From Pseudoips prasinana (Eukaryota; Arthropoda; Insecta; Lepidoptera; Nolidae), in NCBI GenBank assembly GCA_951640165.1, contig OX621255.1, positions 32,834,001 through 32,898,000 on the forward strand: a stretch of DNA of 64,000 bases, written 5' to 3'. Each line of letters opens with the position of its first letter. Position 1 is the first letter of the stretch. The notes beneath the pieces are model-generated. The model worked only from the letters and a program-made list of their open reading frames with translations, had not been told where the DNA came from and did no database searches. Shown in pieces: positions 1-10,278 of this stretch. Position numbers and translations under genes: made by a program.

Positions 1-720
1 GGTGCGGCCTAAAAGTGTAATGGGTATATTTCTGCCAAGAGCACAAAAATAAAAAAATCTGTATCAATTCGGAGTCGGAAACTTGTCGAAGTTACGTAAT
101 TAATTTTAATTTAACTTAATCGATCATCGATAGATCGATCGATTATACTAGGTATATTCAAAACTATTAACGTAGTAGGCATTAAATAGTGCTGTAGATG
201 ACCTGCTATTTTTATAATGAAGACTTTGTATTGTGTGTATCCTCTGTTGGAAGTCTATAAATAAATAAATAAAATAAGTGCCTACTACAGCGTACAGTCT
301 GGTATTTAGCATGCACTATGTCCGGTGAATTTGCTTATATCATTGAACTTAAGGTTGAGGTAATAGAGAATGCACTTGATATTGATACAGGAGATTAATT
401 AGATTCAGATAAAAATGGCTTGCACGCCTGAAACTCGGCTAAACTGGCTAAAGAATGGGTATAAACTTTGACTTACATTATTTAATTTCAAATAATATCA
501 TACAAGTTTAAAAAAAAAATACAACGAAAAAAAAAGGAAAATTTATCTCCTACATCGCGAGGGTCTTCACAAACATGCAATGTGACTCGGAATAAACACT
601 TATGTGCCGCACAATGTGTCTTGTGCGGGAATCAAATCCGGAAGATAAGGGCATCACATGTGTAGTTAATAAAAGTGCAACAATACGGAAAAAGCGCACC
701 AGTAATTTTATTAGAGACTA
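1..720. other. AT-rich non-coding DNA, no gene seen
   Basis: No supportable coding region. A short palindrome with 9-bp arms (117-125 and 137-145, arm TAATCGATC) lies near the start. An (AATA)n stretch at about 255-278, following a 'ctgttggaagtctat' sequence, looks like the 3' tail of a non-LTR element read on the plus strand, but no coding part survives. Open frames here are short and resemble no family I know. Confidence 0.5.
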
Positions 721-1300
721 TGTTACCGGCCAAACCCGATTTCAGGACAAACTAGTTTGGCCTAGGATAAACTCGTTCTTCCTATATGCGATAGGATTTA
801 CTAGTATAGCCTAGTCCAAACTAATTTGTCCTAAGCCCGATTGGGTAGACCAGTTTAGTCTAGGCCAAACTAGTTAATCCTGATATAAATACGAACACTC
901 TAGGATAAACTAGTACGGCCTAGTATAAATATTATAGTATATCTAGAAAGTCTAAATAAATAGATAAACTGAATAAAATACACCATAATTGGAAATATAA
1001 TCACATTTTTTAAATGATTGTGATTTGTCGTTAATATTTATGGACAATTTGTAATACAAACAATCATACCTAATTTAAAAATTATAGTATATCTAGACTA
1101 GGCCGTACTAGTTTAAGGTAGAGTGTTCGTATTTATATCAGGATCAACTAGTTTGGCCTAGGCTAAACTGGTTTATCCTATCGGGCTTAGGACAAATTAG
1201 TTTAGACTAAGCTATACTAGTTAATCCTATCACTTATAAGAAGAACTAGTTTATCCTAGGCCAAACTAGTTTGTCCTGAAATCGGGTTTGGCCGGTAACA
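721..1300. mobile_element. Fold-back (long terminal inverted repeat) element, 580 bp
   Basis: The arms at 721-923 and 1098-1300 are imperfect reverse complements over about 203 bp. The outer ends are TGTTACCGGCC and GGCCGGTAACA. The flanks read ...ACTA before and ACTA... after, a candidate 4-bp target duplication. The AT-rich centre (924-1097) is bordered by a 17-bp direct repeat, ATTATAGTATATCTAGA, at 931-947 and 1081-1097. Inside each arm a short module built on ACTAGT and CCTAGG ('aaactagtttggcctagg') recurs in both orientations. There is no transposase frame. I do not recognise the family; the structure fits a fold-back MITE mobilised in trans. Confidence 0.75.
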
Positions 1301-2243
1301 ACTACACATAAAAAAGGTGACGTGCCACTTCTATCTGTATTGTGTCTACGTACACAAAATATTATCGTGACTAATAAGGCGATATACGAAGGTAATTGCT
1401 TAAGTAAGTAAATGTCATGTCGAGGCGGAGATTGCACCCCGCGATAGCGCGCCACGATGTGTGTGTGTGTGTGTATACCCTTCGTAGGTATACGCATACA
1501 TTAGTAGTAGTGGGGTTGTAGGGAGTCCAACCTAGCCGTTGGGGATGGGACATTATTGCTCATATTAATCAGTAATAAAAACGATTACCTGGAAGAGATA
1601 AGGCTCTGTTTTATAATACTGTAAAACGTATTATTATGAAATCAATGTGTATAGCTTTGGCGAAGAATATCTTAACTTGTAAGTTCACTGATCGAATTTT
1701 AAATAGAAGATATATTGCTAATATATGTAAAAGAAAATATAGTTAAACTTATGTATTGGAATTTTAATATATTTAATTAAATATATTACAATTACCAATA
1801 ATCTATTGCGGGCGTTGTCTTTAAAAAAATAGTTTATTAATAAGATTCGTTTTATAGATATTATTATATGAATTTAGTTATAGCAAGTAAACAATATTAT
1901 TACACAAGTACTTAGTTGATTCAAAGTAATTTCACTTCCTTTAATATCGTATTTCAAATTACATCACAAGAATAATTAACAAGTTTGCGATATGTTTTCC
2001 GTATATCGTTTCGGCTTAGAATCCCGGAGCAGGCCGTAATGCATTATTGTTTGAGTCCTCCTGACTCGCGCCGAGCACTTAGAGGCATTACACCTGCGCC
2101 TTAACTCTGTCCGACCGCGTCGGAGTTCTGTCAGAGTGTGTGAGAGTCTGTGATCGGAGTACCGTCTAAGGACAAACCTGCATTTGATATTATCTACTGC
2201 TTAGTTGACTCGTCTCCGCCAAGTCCATAATTTAGGCCTCCCC
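1301..2243. other. Non-coding DNA with a GT microsatellite
   Basis: A (GT)n run lies at about 1458-1474. A GC-richer patch at about 2020-2170 includes 'gaatcccggagcaggccg'; I cannot assign it. No protein-coding frame is credible. Confidence 0.4.
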
Positions 2244-2293
2244 TCTTCTGAAGTGTGCTGGTAGAACAGATTCTACCAGCACACTTCAGAGGA
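2244..2293. repeat. Perfect hairpin, 19-bp arms, 4-nt loop
   Basis: Arm 2248-2266 (CTGAAGTGTGCTGGTAGAA) is exactly complementary to 2271-2289, with loop CAGA at 2267-2270. Pairing continues outward for a few bases with one wobble. The loop is shorter than usual for a microRNA precursor, so a fold-back replication product is at least as likely as an RNA gene. Confidence 0.85.
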
Positions 2294-3950
2294 CACTATA
2301 TTTATAAATATAAAAGCAGATATTTGTATAAACATTTTGTGTAACATTAATAGTGTACCAGACTTGAAGAGGTAAATTGCCTAGGAAACTAAATTCATGG
2401 GTAGATAGCGTTCCTTAAGTTCACTCCAAAATTTAAATTAACTTGGAGTATTGTTTGTGAAATCTGGAGCGCTTTGTGTCTGCTCATTATTTGTTTAAAA
2501 GACAATAAATAAATATAAATAACTAAGGAAAAAATAAATATAAATAACTAAGAATAAATAAAATAAAACACGACCAGACATTGTCTTTAATAAATAATAA
2601 TAATATCCTGGGACATTATTTACACATCTGGCCATCTGATCCCAAACTAAGCAGAGCTTGTACTATGGTAACCGGATAACTGATATACTACTACTTTGAT
2701 ATATTTCTGATATGATATCTTTGATTAATAGAAGAATGGAATTCTCTCTCTCTTTCTCTCGTATGGTCTCTTATTTGTGATATTTTGATAAATGTAAAAG
2801 TATGAACGCAGATGACGGCCGTCCATCCATGTAAGCCTACAGGGCAGTTTGACCTCTAAATAAAGGGTGACCAAGGTCATACGAATAAATAAATATAAAT
2901 AAGCCGACTAAATAAATAAAGAAAAGTAAACACTATACGCAAGCAATACTAGAGTCGTGCAGAATATGAACCGAAGCTGCTTACTAGTCATTTGACCTGA
3001 TTGCCTAACGATGTCTAATGCATAATAATGAAAACATTACAATAGTAACATTAGCGCAACGCGCAACAAAAACTAATACAATAAGTTTAATATCATCTAA
3101 ATCATAACGTTAGGTAATCAGCATTGATCTCAATTCTAAATACATGCTGACTTTCATATCTACCACTATCGACGTAAACCGCCACCGAGAGCCTAAGCGT
3201 CCAATCAACCATACGAATTCAGTTCCAAATTTGTTTCTTATTACATAATTATAAGAATCAACTTTGAATTGAATTTGAATAGCCTTTTACAATGGCTTCT
3301 GCAGCTCGGAGCAGTGAGATATGGTAATAATGATAGTAGTTAGATTCTTGAAGTTGCATTAGCGTTTACGACAGTTGCTCTCACTCCAAAATATTAAATA
3401 TTGCAGTGTTTCGGCATCAACCAAGATTACAAAGCATATGGTGCTAGACAATTTTAGATATTTTTTTTTATTTTAGAAGTGATTATATAAATTCAACACG
3501 AATGGTTGGCCGTGTGACGCAGTCTTTTTGTTACTGTTTTGGGTTTGAGCCCCGATGTGCTGCCTTAGCGTGAGTTTATTTTTTATATGTTGCTGACTTA
3601 AAGATATGTCTACCTTCTAACCTTGAACTCCATACGGAACCAAGTAGATAGACATGGTAACAGATTCTATACGCTTTCTCGCTTTATCTGCGATGTACAT
3701 GTAACAATGTCATTGGTGTTCTAATAGCAACCGTTACCGGCGGATATATTATAGATATACGTGCTCTCTGAGGTAAGAAGGGTAGTCAACCCGACCCCAG
3801 AACAAATATTCGTTTCTATGCAGCTTACTTTGTTCGGTGCGGGGAACAATGCTCCGTTACTGCGGCGCAAAGTCCTTATGTATTTATTTCGTTAATTAAC
3901 TTCGTTTTGTTTTTAAAACAAACTCTTTCGTGTCAACTAAATGGAATATT
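2294..3950. other. Non-coding DNA with repeat fragments
   Basis: Contains an imperfectly duplicated A/T-rich tract at about 2500-2565, a SINE 3' fragment (listed separately), a CT-rich microsatellite at about 2742-2760, and at 3497-3570 a weak tRNA-like SINE head whose B-box-like part reads 'gggtttgagcccc'. No gene is supported. Confidence 0.4.
2603..2700 (-). mobile_element. SINE 3' fragment (same family as 45.66 kb)
   Basis: The stretch 'cctgggacattatttacac' through 'cccaaactaagcagagcttg' matches the tail half of the complete minus-strand SINE at 45641-45914. The tRNA-like head is missing, so this is a truncated copy. Confidence 0.65.
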
Positions 3951-3954
3951 TGTT

Positions 3955-4285
3955 GAAGTTATACTTCTTTTGGCGCGATGGAGAAAAATGATGAGACTGA
4001 ATTTTTACGATGCGCGCGCACACCGACACCAAAAAATTTAACAGCATAAAGTTAGTTATAGGTGGTATGAGAGTGAATTTTTACGATGCGCGCGCATCGT
4101 GCGCGCGCATAGTAAAAATAACAGCATGAAGTTAGTTCTAGGTGGTATGAAAATGTATGAGAGTGAATTTTTACGATGCGCGCTCATCGTGCGCGCGCGT
4201 CGTAAAAATAACAGCATGACGTTAGTTCTAGGTGGTATGAAAATTGATAACTATGTTCAAGTTGTATATTAAGAAGTATAACTTC
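3955..4285. mobile_element. MITE with GAAGTTATACTTC ends and internal hairpin minisatellite
   Basis: The ends are 'gaagttatacttctt' at 3955 and its reverse complement 'aagaagtataacttc' at about 4271-4285. The interior holds three copies of a unit starting 'gagtgaatttttacgatg' and ending 'agttagttctaggtggta'. In units 2 and 3 the GC-rich centre is a snap-back: a 19-nt arm, loop TCG, then the reverse arm with one to three mismatches. Related copies lie at 25146-25490 and 42781-43020. No transposase; non-autonomous. Confidence 0.75.
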
Positions 4286-4289
4286 TAAC

Positions 4290-6140
4290 GCAAGTTTTTT
4301 TTTTGTGTTGGGGTTTTTAGCCGAGTATTTTTCCACAACAGGAACTGTATTGAACACTCAGTCAAATATCTACGCACACACATTCCCACCTCAGAAGCCT
4401 TTTCTTACACGTGCCTCACGTTCCCTGGACCGGATAGAGGGTATGTGGGTAAGAGGAAACTACTCAAAGACTTTCCTCGCACTATCCAGTGGGGTTCAGT
4501 GATAAATGTAGTATGTTAGTACAATTATAAAATTGTAGGGTGCTATTTCTGAAAAAGAATTTAATAGAACGCTTCCGTACTTTTCAAAAACAAAAGTCAT
4601 GTTTGTTGTTATAGCGAGTACAGAGATCGGCATCGGCTGTGTCTGATGAATCGAAATATCTATCACGGTTATGGTTCGTGAGATACAGCCCTGTGACATG
4701 CCAATAGCATGTGTCTATCGAATTGGAAACACGTAGGTACCGAGCTAGTGCACGACGACCACTGCGCCTACCAGCGCAAAATCTGACTGCAGCCGAAAGT
4801 TCTAACGGGTAATGTTTACGTCATTCATTTCATGTAAGACTCGGCTAACCGTTTGAAGCTTATCATGAGATTATTACAGTGAGTACACGTTACAGTTTTC
4901 ATAATGTTGGCACCTCGGCTCAATTTTAATTACAATACCTACTTGAAAAGCAATTGCTACTTTGACATTTCAGATTTCATAACGGATAAGATCAAAACCC
5001 GATGACATTTGTACCTTGTTGACATTTACATTTACTTGTGCATGTTACACTACTAGACAATAATCGCTTTCTTACCTGTTCGAGGTCTGTTTTGTGCAGC
5101 TTTACAGATACATGAGCAATTTACACCTTCTATTTAGTTTTGCCCTATTGATACTAGCCGTAAATGGTGGTTTAAAAGAAGTCATTTGAAGCATCATGTC
5201 ATTTAGTCACTTGAAGAACTTCTAGATAAGCTCGAACATCTGAAGAGTTTGTGAGTAATTTGTATCCGTCTTAAATATGTTTGTAAAGTACCCCGCGACA
5301 CAGTTGATTATACTTTGACTTATAAAAAAATATTTAAAAAAAGTCACATATTCTACTTAATTGTTTGCCTACAGAAGTACGAGCATGTGTCCGAGCTCCG
5401 TTCCATACAGTGTTTTGCAGCGGTGGGGCTGCTATATCCTCTATCTACTGTCTATTGTCCATTTCAATTACTTAAGTACTAGTGGCGGTACGATCCAATA
5501 AAATGACCATTATCCGTCATATTCGGTCATATCCCGCGTTTTCCTACCATAACATGGACTGCGTACGCGCAAACCCGTGCAACTCGTCCTACCGGTTACA
5601 GAGGAACCACCGCCCTTACGTTCATTCCGTGTTTTTGTACAAAAGAGTTAGCACGATCCACGTCTCTTGTATCGTATACAGTGTAGTTTGCAGTTATTTT
5701 TTCCACAAGGTTAATTTGAAGTTTGTAAATAGTCAAAACATAATTATAGTTCTATTAAAAGGAATTCGTTCTTTTAAACTATAATTATGTTTTTTATTTA
5801 TTACTTTGAGATTATACTTCTGATACAATCTAGTTTTTGATTAATTATGCATACGTCGAAGACATTTTGTTGTATGTTAGTTAATGTATAATCTCAATCT
5901 ATATCGTATTCTAGTTCTGTCCTTTTTGAGGTAGACATTTAGATAGTTAAATAGCGACCCGACCCAATGCGACCCAAAATGGAATCAATTTCTGAATAGC
6001 TTTTAGTATAATAAACACCCTGCATAGTATACTCGTAGAACAAAGTCGCTTCCCGGCGGAGGAGGCGCGGTACGGCGCGGCGTCTACGTCTGTACGCTTA
6101 GATCTATTAAACTACGCAGCTAATTTTAATGCGATGTCTA
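4290..6140. other. Unassigned AT-rich DNA
   Basis: Frames of 65-100 codons occur (4305-4502 plus; 5482-5784 plus) but show no recognisable motif and look like chance. No repeat family is recognised except that MITE-type sequence ends at about 4285. A GC-rich patch at 6045-6100 is unexplained. Confidence 0.35.
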
Positions 6141-6143
6141 TAA

Positions 6144-6281
6144 TTGACGGACACAAAGTATATCCATACTCAGTACAACTACTTATGGGTCACACAAATA
6201 GTTGTCCTGCGCGGGAATCGAACCGATCGGATCACGAAGTGGCGAAGAGACTGTCTTAATCGCCGCGCCACACGTGCAATT
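6144..6281 (-). mobile_element. tRNA-derived SINE, minus strand
   Basis: On the minus strand an A-box-like 'gtgtggcgcggcg' is followed by a B-box-like 'ggttcgattcc' and then 'aggacaactatttgtgtg', the usual order of a tRNA-derived SINE head and body. It directly adjoins the Helitron helicase relic and may have inserted into it. It is not a functional tRNA: the anticodon arm is not intact. Confidence 0.7.
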
Positions 6282-6282
6282 A

Positions 6283-6530
6283 AGGTGGATCAAAATTACC
6301 AATTTCAGCCTACCATTAAAATTAGTGTCATAAAAGATACGGGAGATTTACAAGTGTTAATTCTCAGGAGTCCTCCATTACCATCGGATTTACCGTTTCA
6401 ATTTAATCACCTGCAATTTCCGGTAGACACCGGAATCAAGTACACGATAGCGGAATGGTTATTCCGCTATCGTTGGCAGTGACCACTAAAATGTCTCAGG
6501 GTCAAATATTCAAGGTTAGTTACACGTCGC
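6283..6530 (+). pseudogene. Relic of a Helitron Pif1-like helicase C-terminus
   Basis: The plus-strand frame contains 'LPSDLPFQFNHLQFPV', which lines up with 'IPTDLPFKFKRVQFP' of the Helitron helicase at 10621-11540. After a frameshift near 6475 a second piece, 'TTKMSQGQIFKV', matches the next motif of the same protein (TINKAQGQTLKV). Order and spacing agree with one decayed gene. Frames are broken and no other helicase motif survives. Much older than the copy at 10.6 kb. Confidence 0.6.
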
Positions 6531-6869
6531 ACTTTCGAGAGTACCTACTCTCTAAAGAAAACATGTTTGTATTAGAGCATAAAAAGCTGCTGTAACTATT
6601 ATATATGATATTCCGTAGTGTAGACTAACAGTAATAATAATGTTATTAATGGTCTAAGTATCTATATTGCACCCGTGTCAAGCCAATACGGGTCGAATAG
6701 GTAAACATAACATCTGTAATAACTATTTAAGTGACTATGACAGTAGTAACGTATAGTTGTGAATCTTTGGAGAAGTTAAAACGACGTTTTGAATTAATTA
6801 ATGTGATGACCAACTGAAAAACAGGTCACTAAAACAACGCTACCAGCAGCGATGTGTTATGTTCTGGTG

Positions 6870-7822
6870 AAATAAATAAAATAAAATAAATAAAATCTTT
6901 TTATTTCAGACTTTTGGCCCATAATATTGTTAGTAAATTACATCTTAAAAACTATGTTAGTAATAAAAAGTAATTAATTTAATTTAAATATCTGCCACAT
7001 TCTGGGACTCCAGGTACACGCACTTGTGCTTGAACCCAATGCCCCAGAATGGGACTGTCTGTCTTCTGACTGAGGACGTTTAGGATGGTGTTGCGGCTCC
7101 CACGCGTACGATACATCAGCGAAGCGATCCGGCGCCGCAGCACCGTGTGAAAGCCGTCTGTGTGGGGCGTACGCAAACATCGCAGACGCACTACAGAAGC
7201 GTGGGAGCCCCACCAGCACCCTGAACGCGTTGTTGAATTGTACTCGGAGAGCGTTGATGGCCCGCTGCGTGTAATTGACCCACAGACTGCAGGTGTAGAG
7301 AGTTTGGCAGAATGCTTTAAAAAGAGCGATCTTTACCCCTAAGCTACACCTCGCGAATCTGCGTGCCAACATGTTACAGCGGACCGCCATCGCTCTCCTC
7401 TCCCTTTCGATGTCAGAGTCATCTTTTAAATCCTCGGTAACCACATGGCCGAGGTATTTAAACTCGCTCACTCGTCGAAGAGCGACGCCGTTAAGCAGCA
7501 CAGGTGTCACAACCCCCAGTTTACGACCCTTGGCTTGAAATACCAGGAGCTCACTTTTTTTGCAATTGTACAGGAGGCCGTGAACCCTCGCATACTCTTC
7601 ACACACGCTTAACAGCTTCCTGAGAGCGGCTTTTGATGGGCAGAGCAACACCATATCGTCTGCGTAACTAATACTGTTGATACAGTGACCATCAATTGAG
7701 CATCCTACACCGGTGTCGCTCAGCTCAACAATCAGCCCGTTCACGTACAAGTTGAAGAGTGAAGGCGAGGTTAACCCCCCCTGCCTCACCCCACACTTCA
7801 ACCCGTACGCAAATGTATACAT
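6870..7822 (-). pseudogene. 5'-truncated non-LTR retrotransposon, reverse transcriptase C-terminal part
   Basis: The minus-strand frame from 7822 opens in the RT palm with 'GVRQGGLTSPSLFNLYVN', then 'ISYADDMVLL' (catalytic YADD) and 'KSELLVF', followed by a thumb-like region with 'FKYLGHVV'. The main frame is lost at about 7170-7190. The correct continuation lies in the other minus frame (7191 to 6979), where 'TDGFHTVLRRRIASL' and 'DSPILGHWVQAQV' look like the end of the same protein. The 3' UTR ends in an A/T-rich tail at about 6870-6900. The endonuclease and first half of RT are absent, as expected for 5' truncation during target-primed insertion. Clade uncertain (CR1/L2-like). Confidence 0.85.
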
Positions 7823-8165
7823 TGATAAGCATGTATAGTATCCTATAATTTGAATTGTGCATAGTATTTAAATTTATTGAGTATGTATGGAATACATGTG
7901 TTATTAGGTATAATAGGTAATATGTATATTTATGTATCATCATAGAGAGAGAACAAAAAGTTACACATTAATTTATTATTCTAAGAATATAATTTGGAAT
8001 ATACTTAACATTAAATAAATGTTTATTTTAAAAGATTAACAAAGTTGTAATATGTCAATATTCAAATGATCAAATACCAAAGTCGTTAGACAACAGTTGA
8101 TAACTTATGTCAGAGCTTACTGAAGGGCTTGAAAAACTGACAGTAGAATAACCGTTGCCCATACG
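7823..8165. other. AT-rich DNA, nothing recognised
   Basis: Flank of the truncated LINE; no gene or repeat identified. Confidence 0.35.
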
Positions 8166-8240
8166 ATCATCATGTCAGCCAAAGTACGTCCACTGCTGGA
8201 CAAAATCCTCCCCAAAGAATGGGTGGATATGCCATAATCG
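8166..8240 (-). pseudogene. RTE-type LINE 3' terminus fragment
   Basis: The minus strand reads 'GEDFVQQWTYFG' followed by a stop and an ATGATG tail, the same C-terminus as the fragment at 50754-51030 (GEAFVQLWTSFG, stop, ATGATG). Only the last few codons and tail remain, as expected for an extreme 5' truncation. Confidence 0.65.
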
Positions 8241-8751
8241 GCACGCTTGGCAGAAGGGTGATCGCAGTTTGATGGTCATAGTTGCCCATACTACAAGGTA
8301 AAATAATGTTAGTATAGTTTGAGTAAAGTCGATGGTCATCTTGCGTAATTACTTAACGTAAGTAAACTCGTACGCATATAACTAATGTGTTTCAAAGTTA
8401 AATTCCAAATAATCGTTGGTTTCCTCAGCACAAAGGAATGTTGACGCACGGCCCATTAGTTCAGATATTTACTACACAGTACACCACTACAAAAACACGT
8501 GGACACTGTTTAACCTCCAAATTACCGACATTACGTATTTTCGTGACGTCACCCTTTTCAGGTACATTTCGAGTCTTATCGTTATGAAAATAGGATTTCA
8601 TTTTAAACTGAATTCACATGGTCAATTGCCCATTTAAGAATTGAGTTATATGGTTACGTCTTCGGTGGACCTACAACAACAATATAATTGTATAGTAGAG
8701 TTTTGTGTTGATGTTTGTTCGTAGATGGTGTTTAGTGACGCATGATTCTTG
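8241..8751. other. Unassigned flank of the LTR retrotransposon
   Basis: No recognisable gene. The frame at 8416-8637 shows no family motif. The target duplication TACT of the retrotransposon follows at 8752-8755. Confidence 0.35.
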
Positions 8752-8755
8752 TACT

Positions 8756-9038
8756 AATTACGATAGCTGCAGCCAGGAGATGCAAAAAAATGCAAATTTA
8801 TTTAAAGTAATTTAATTCTCTAAAGGTTACAATTATTACCAAAACTAAGTACGTCCTAATTAATCAAAGAATGATCAAAGAGTGTTCGTTCCACGTTCCC
8901 ATGACATAGGAAACCTCGGTTGACGTCAATGGCTGGCTCAAGTTATGCTGCGCTTGCGCCTCGTGTCGTTGGGGCCGTGTGAAGTGTTTGTAGGGCGATG
9001 CTGGTGCGGCAATTTACAAGTATAGGCTATGTGTAACA
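8756..9038 (-). repeat. 3' LTR of the errantivirus-like element
   Basis: Reading on the minus strand it begins TGTTACAC at 9038 and ends GTAATT at 8756, giving short imperfect inverted ends. Same length as the 5' LTR and differs at about five sites. Contains the directly repeated TGCAAAAAAATGCAAAT stretch near its end and AT-rich sequence there, but I could not place a TATA box or polyadenylation signal with confidence. Confidence 0.95.
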
Positions 9039-9050
9039 CCTCCCCCCGAA
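9039..9050 (-). other. Polypurine tract
   Basis: On the minus strand 'ttcggggggagg' lies immediately upstream of the 3' LTR start TGTTAC. Purine-rich, in the position required for plus-strand priming. Confidence 0.85.
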
Positions 9051-10278
9051 GAACAGCGACTATTTCAGGACTTGTACGAGATTGTCGCTGGTAGGCATTC
9101 ATGATCAACCCTTACTTGGCTGGGGTTGATGTTGCGTGGTGCTGGGCTTATATTTGTCCCTTCCGGAACGCTGCTGTAGATTTCTTTAGGCACACTGCTT
9201 TTTCGTAGCCGGCGGTACAATAGCGTAGCGATGAGTGTACATGTACCCATTAGTGTTAGGTACATAGGTATCGTCGTGTGGTATATTATTGGATCGGTGA
9301 CGTCATCCAGTCGCACAGGCATTAGGGCTGCTACTTCATTGTTTAAGGTGTGGAGTTTTTGTAAGCTGAGTGAATCGAGGACTAGTTTTGGACGATCCTT
9401 GGAGCTTGGCTCGTCGTACAGAGGCATTTCCATTATCCTTATGGCATGACCTTTGATGTGGTTGTTGGAATTGGAGATAGTGAATCCTGGTGACATCAGG
9501 CTGCAGTTTAGTGGAATGGCAACTAAGTAGCTACCTTGTAGAGTCCGATATTGTTCCTGTCCGCAGGATATTTTAACTTTAGTTGATGTGGGAAAACTCA
9601 GAGTATAGTGCTTGTCATCAAGTGCTTCCAAGGCTTCATGTGTTAGGGTTACAGGTGCTAGTTTACAGGTTGGCAGTAGTTCCTGATGACTTAATAGATG
9701 CTGGATACAGTCGGGCTGGTCTTGAAATCTAAAGGTGGGTTTCGCCTCGCAGAGATATAGTGAGTCTATCTTCGGACATTCTGTCTCCATGTACCTAGAG
9801 TCTATACTAGAGAGTGCTACATAAGGTAGGGGTGGTATTAAGGTTTTATGGTTTCTATTAGGAACAAGGGCTAACTTATAGAGGTCATAGGTGTAGGGAA
9901 CGACAATCGGGACCTTAATTACTACAACTATTTGCTTACCTAAATAAAAATAACCTAATTTAATTGCTTCATAAAAATTTCTAAATTTTAAATCAAGAAT
10001 TTCATTACTAGGATATAAAATTCTTAATTTATTTAACATATCCTTAATTTCACTTATATTTAGTAAAGAATACGGAGTGCTCGATGCACGGATAAAAGTT
10101 AAAGTATGTTCTAGATTCTGTAACTCTTCGTACAGATCTTCTATATTATCTCCTAGAATTAACAAATGCTGTGCCAGATGGGCATATTTAATCAAATCTG
10201 TAACCCTCTTAGCGTCACTTTCTAAGATTAAATTTAATGCTGTATTCATTTTTTCTTGATTTAATTGCATATTGCTTA

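Noticed and set aside
5482..5784. 100-codon plus-strand frame
   Set aside because: No family motif, unusual composition, no supporting context; likely a chance frame.
9231..9449. Plus-strand frame in the env region
   Set aside because: Antisense shadow of env, also seen in the second copy as 20494-20841 on the minus strand.
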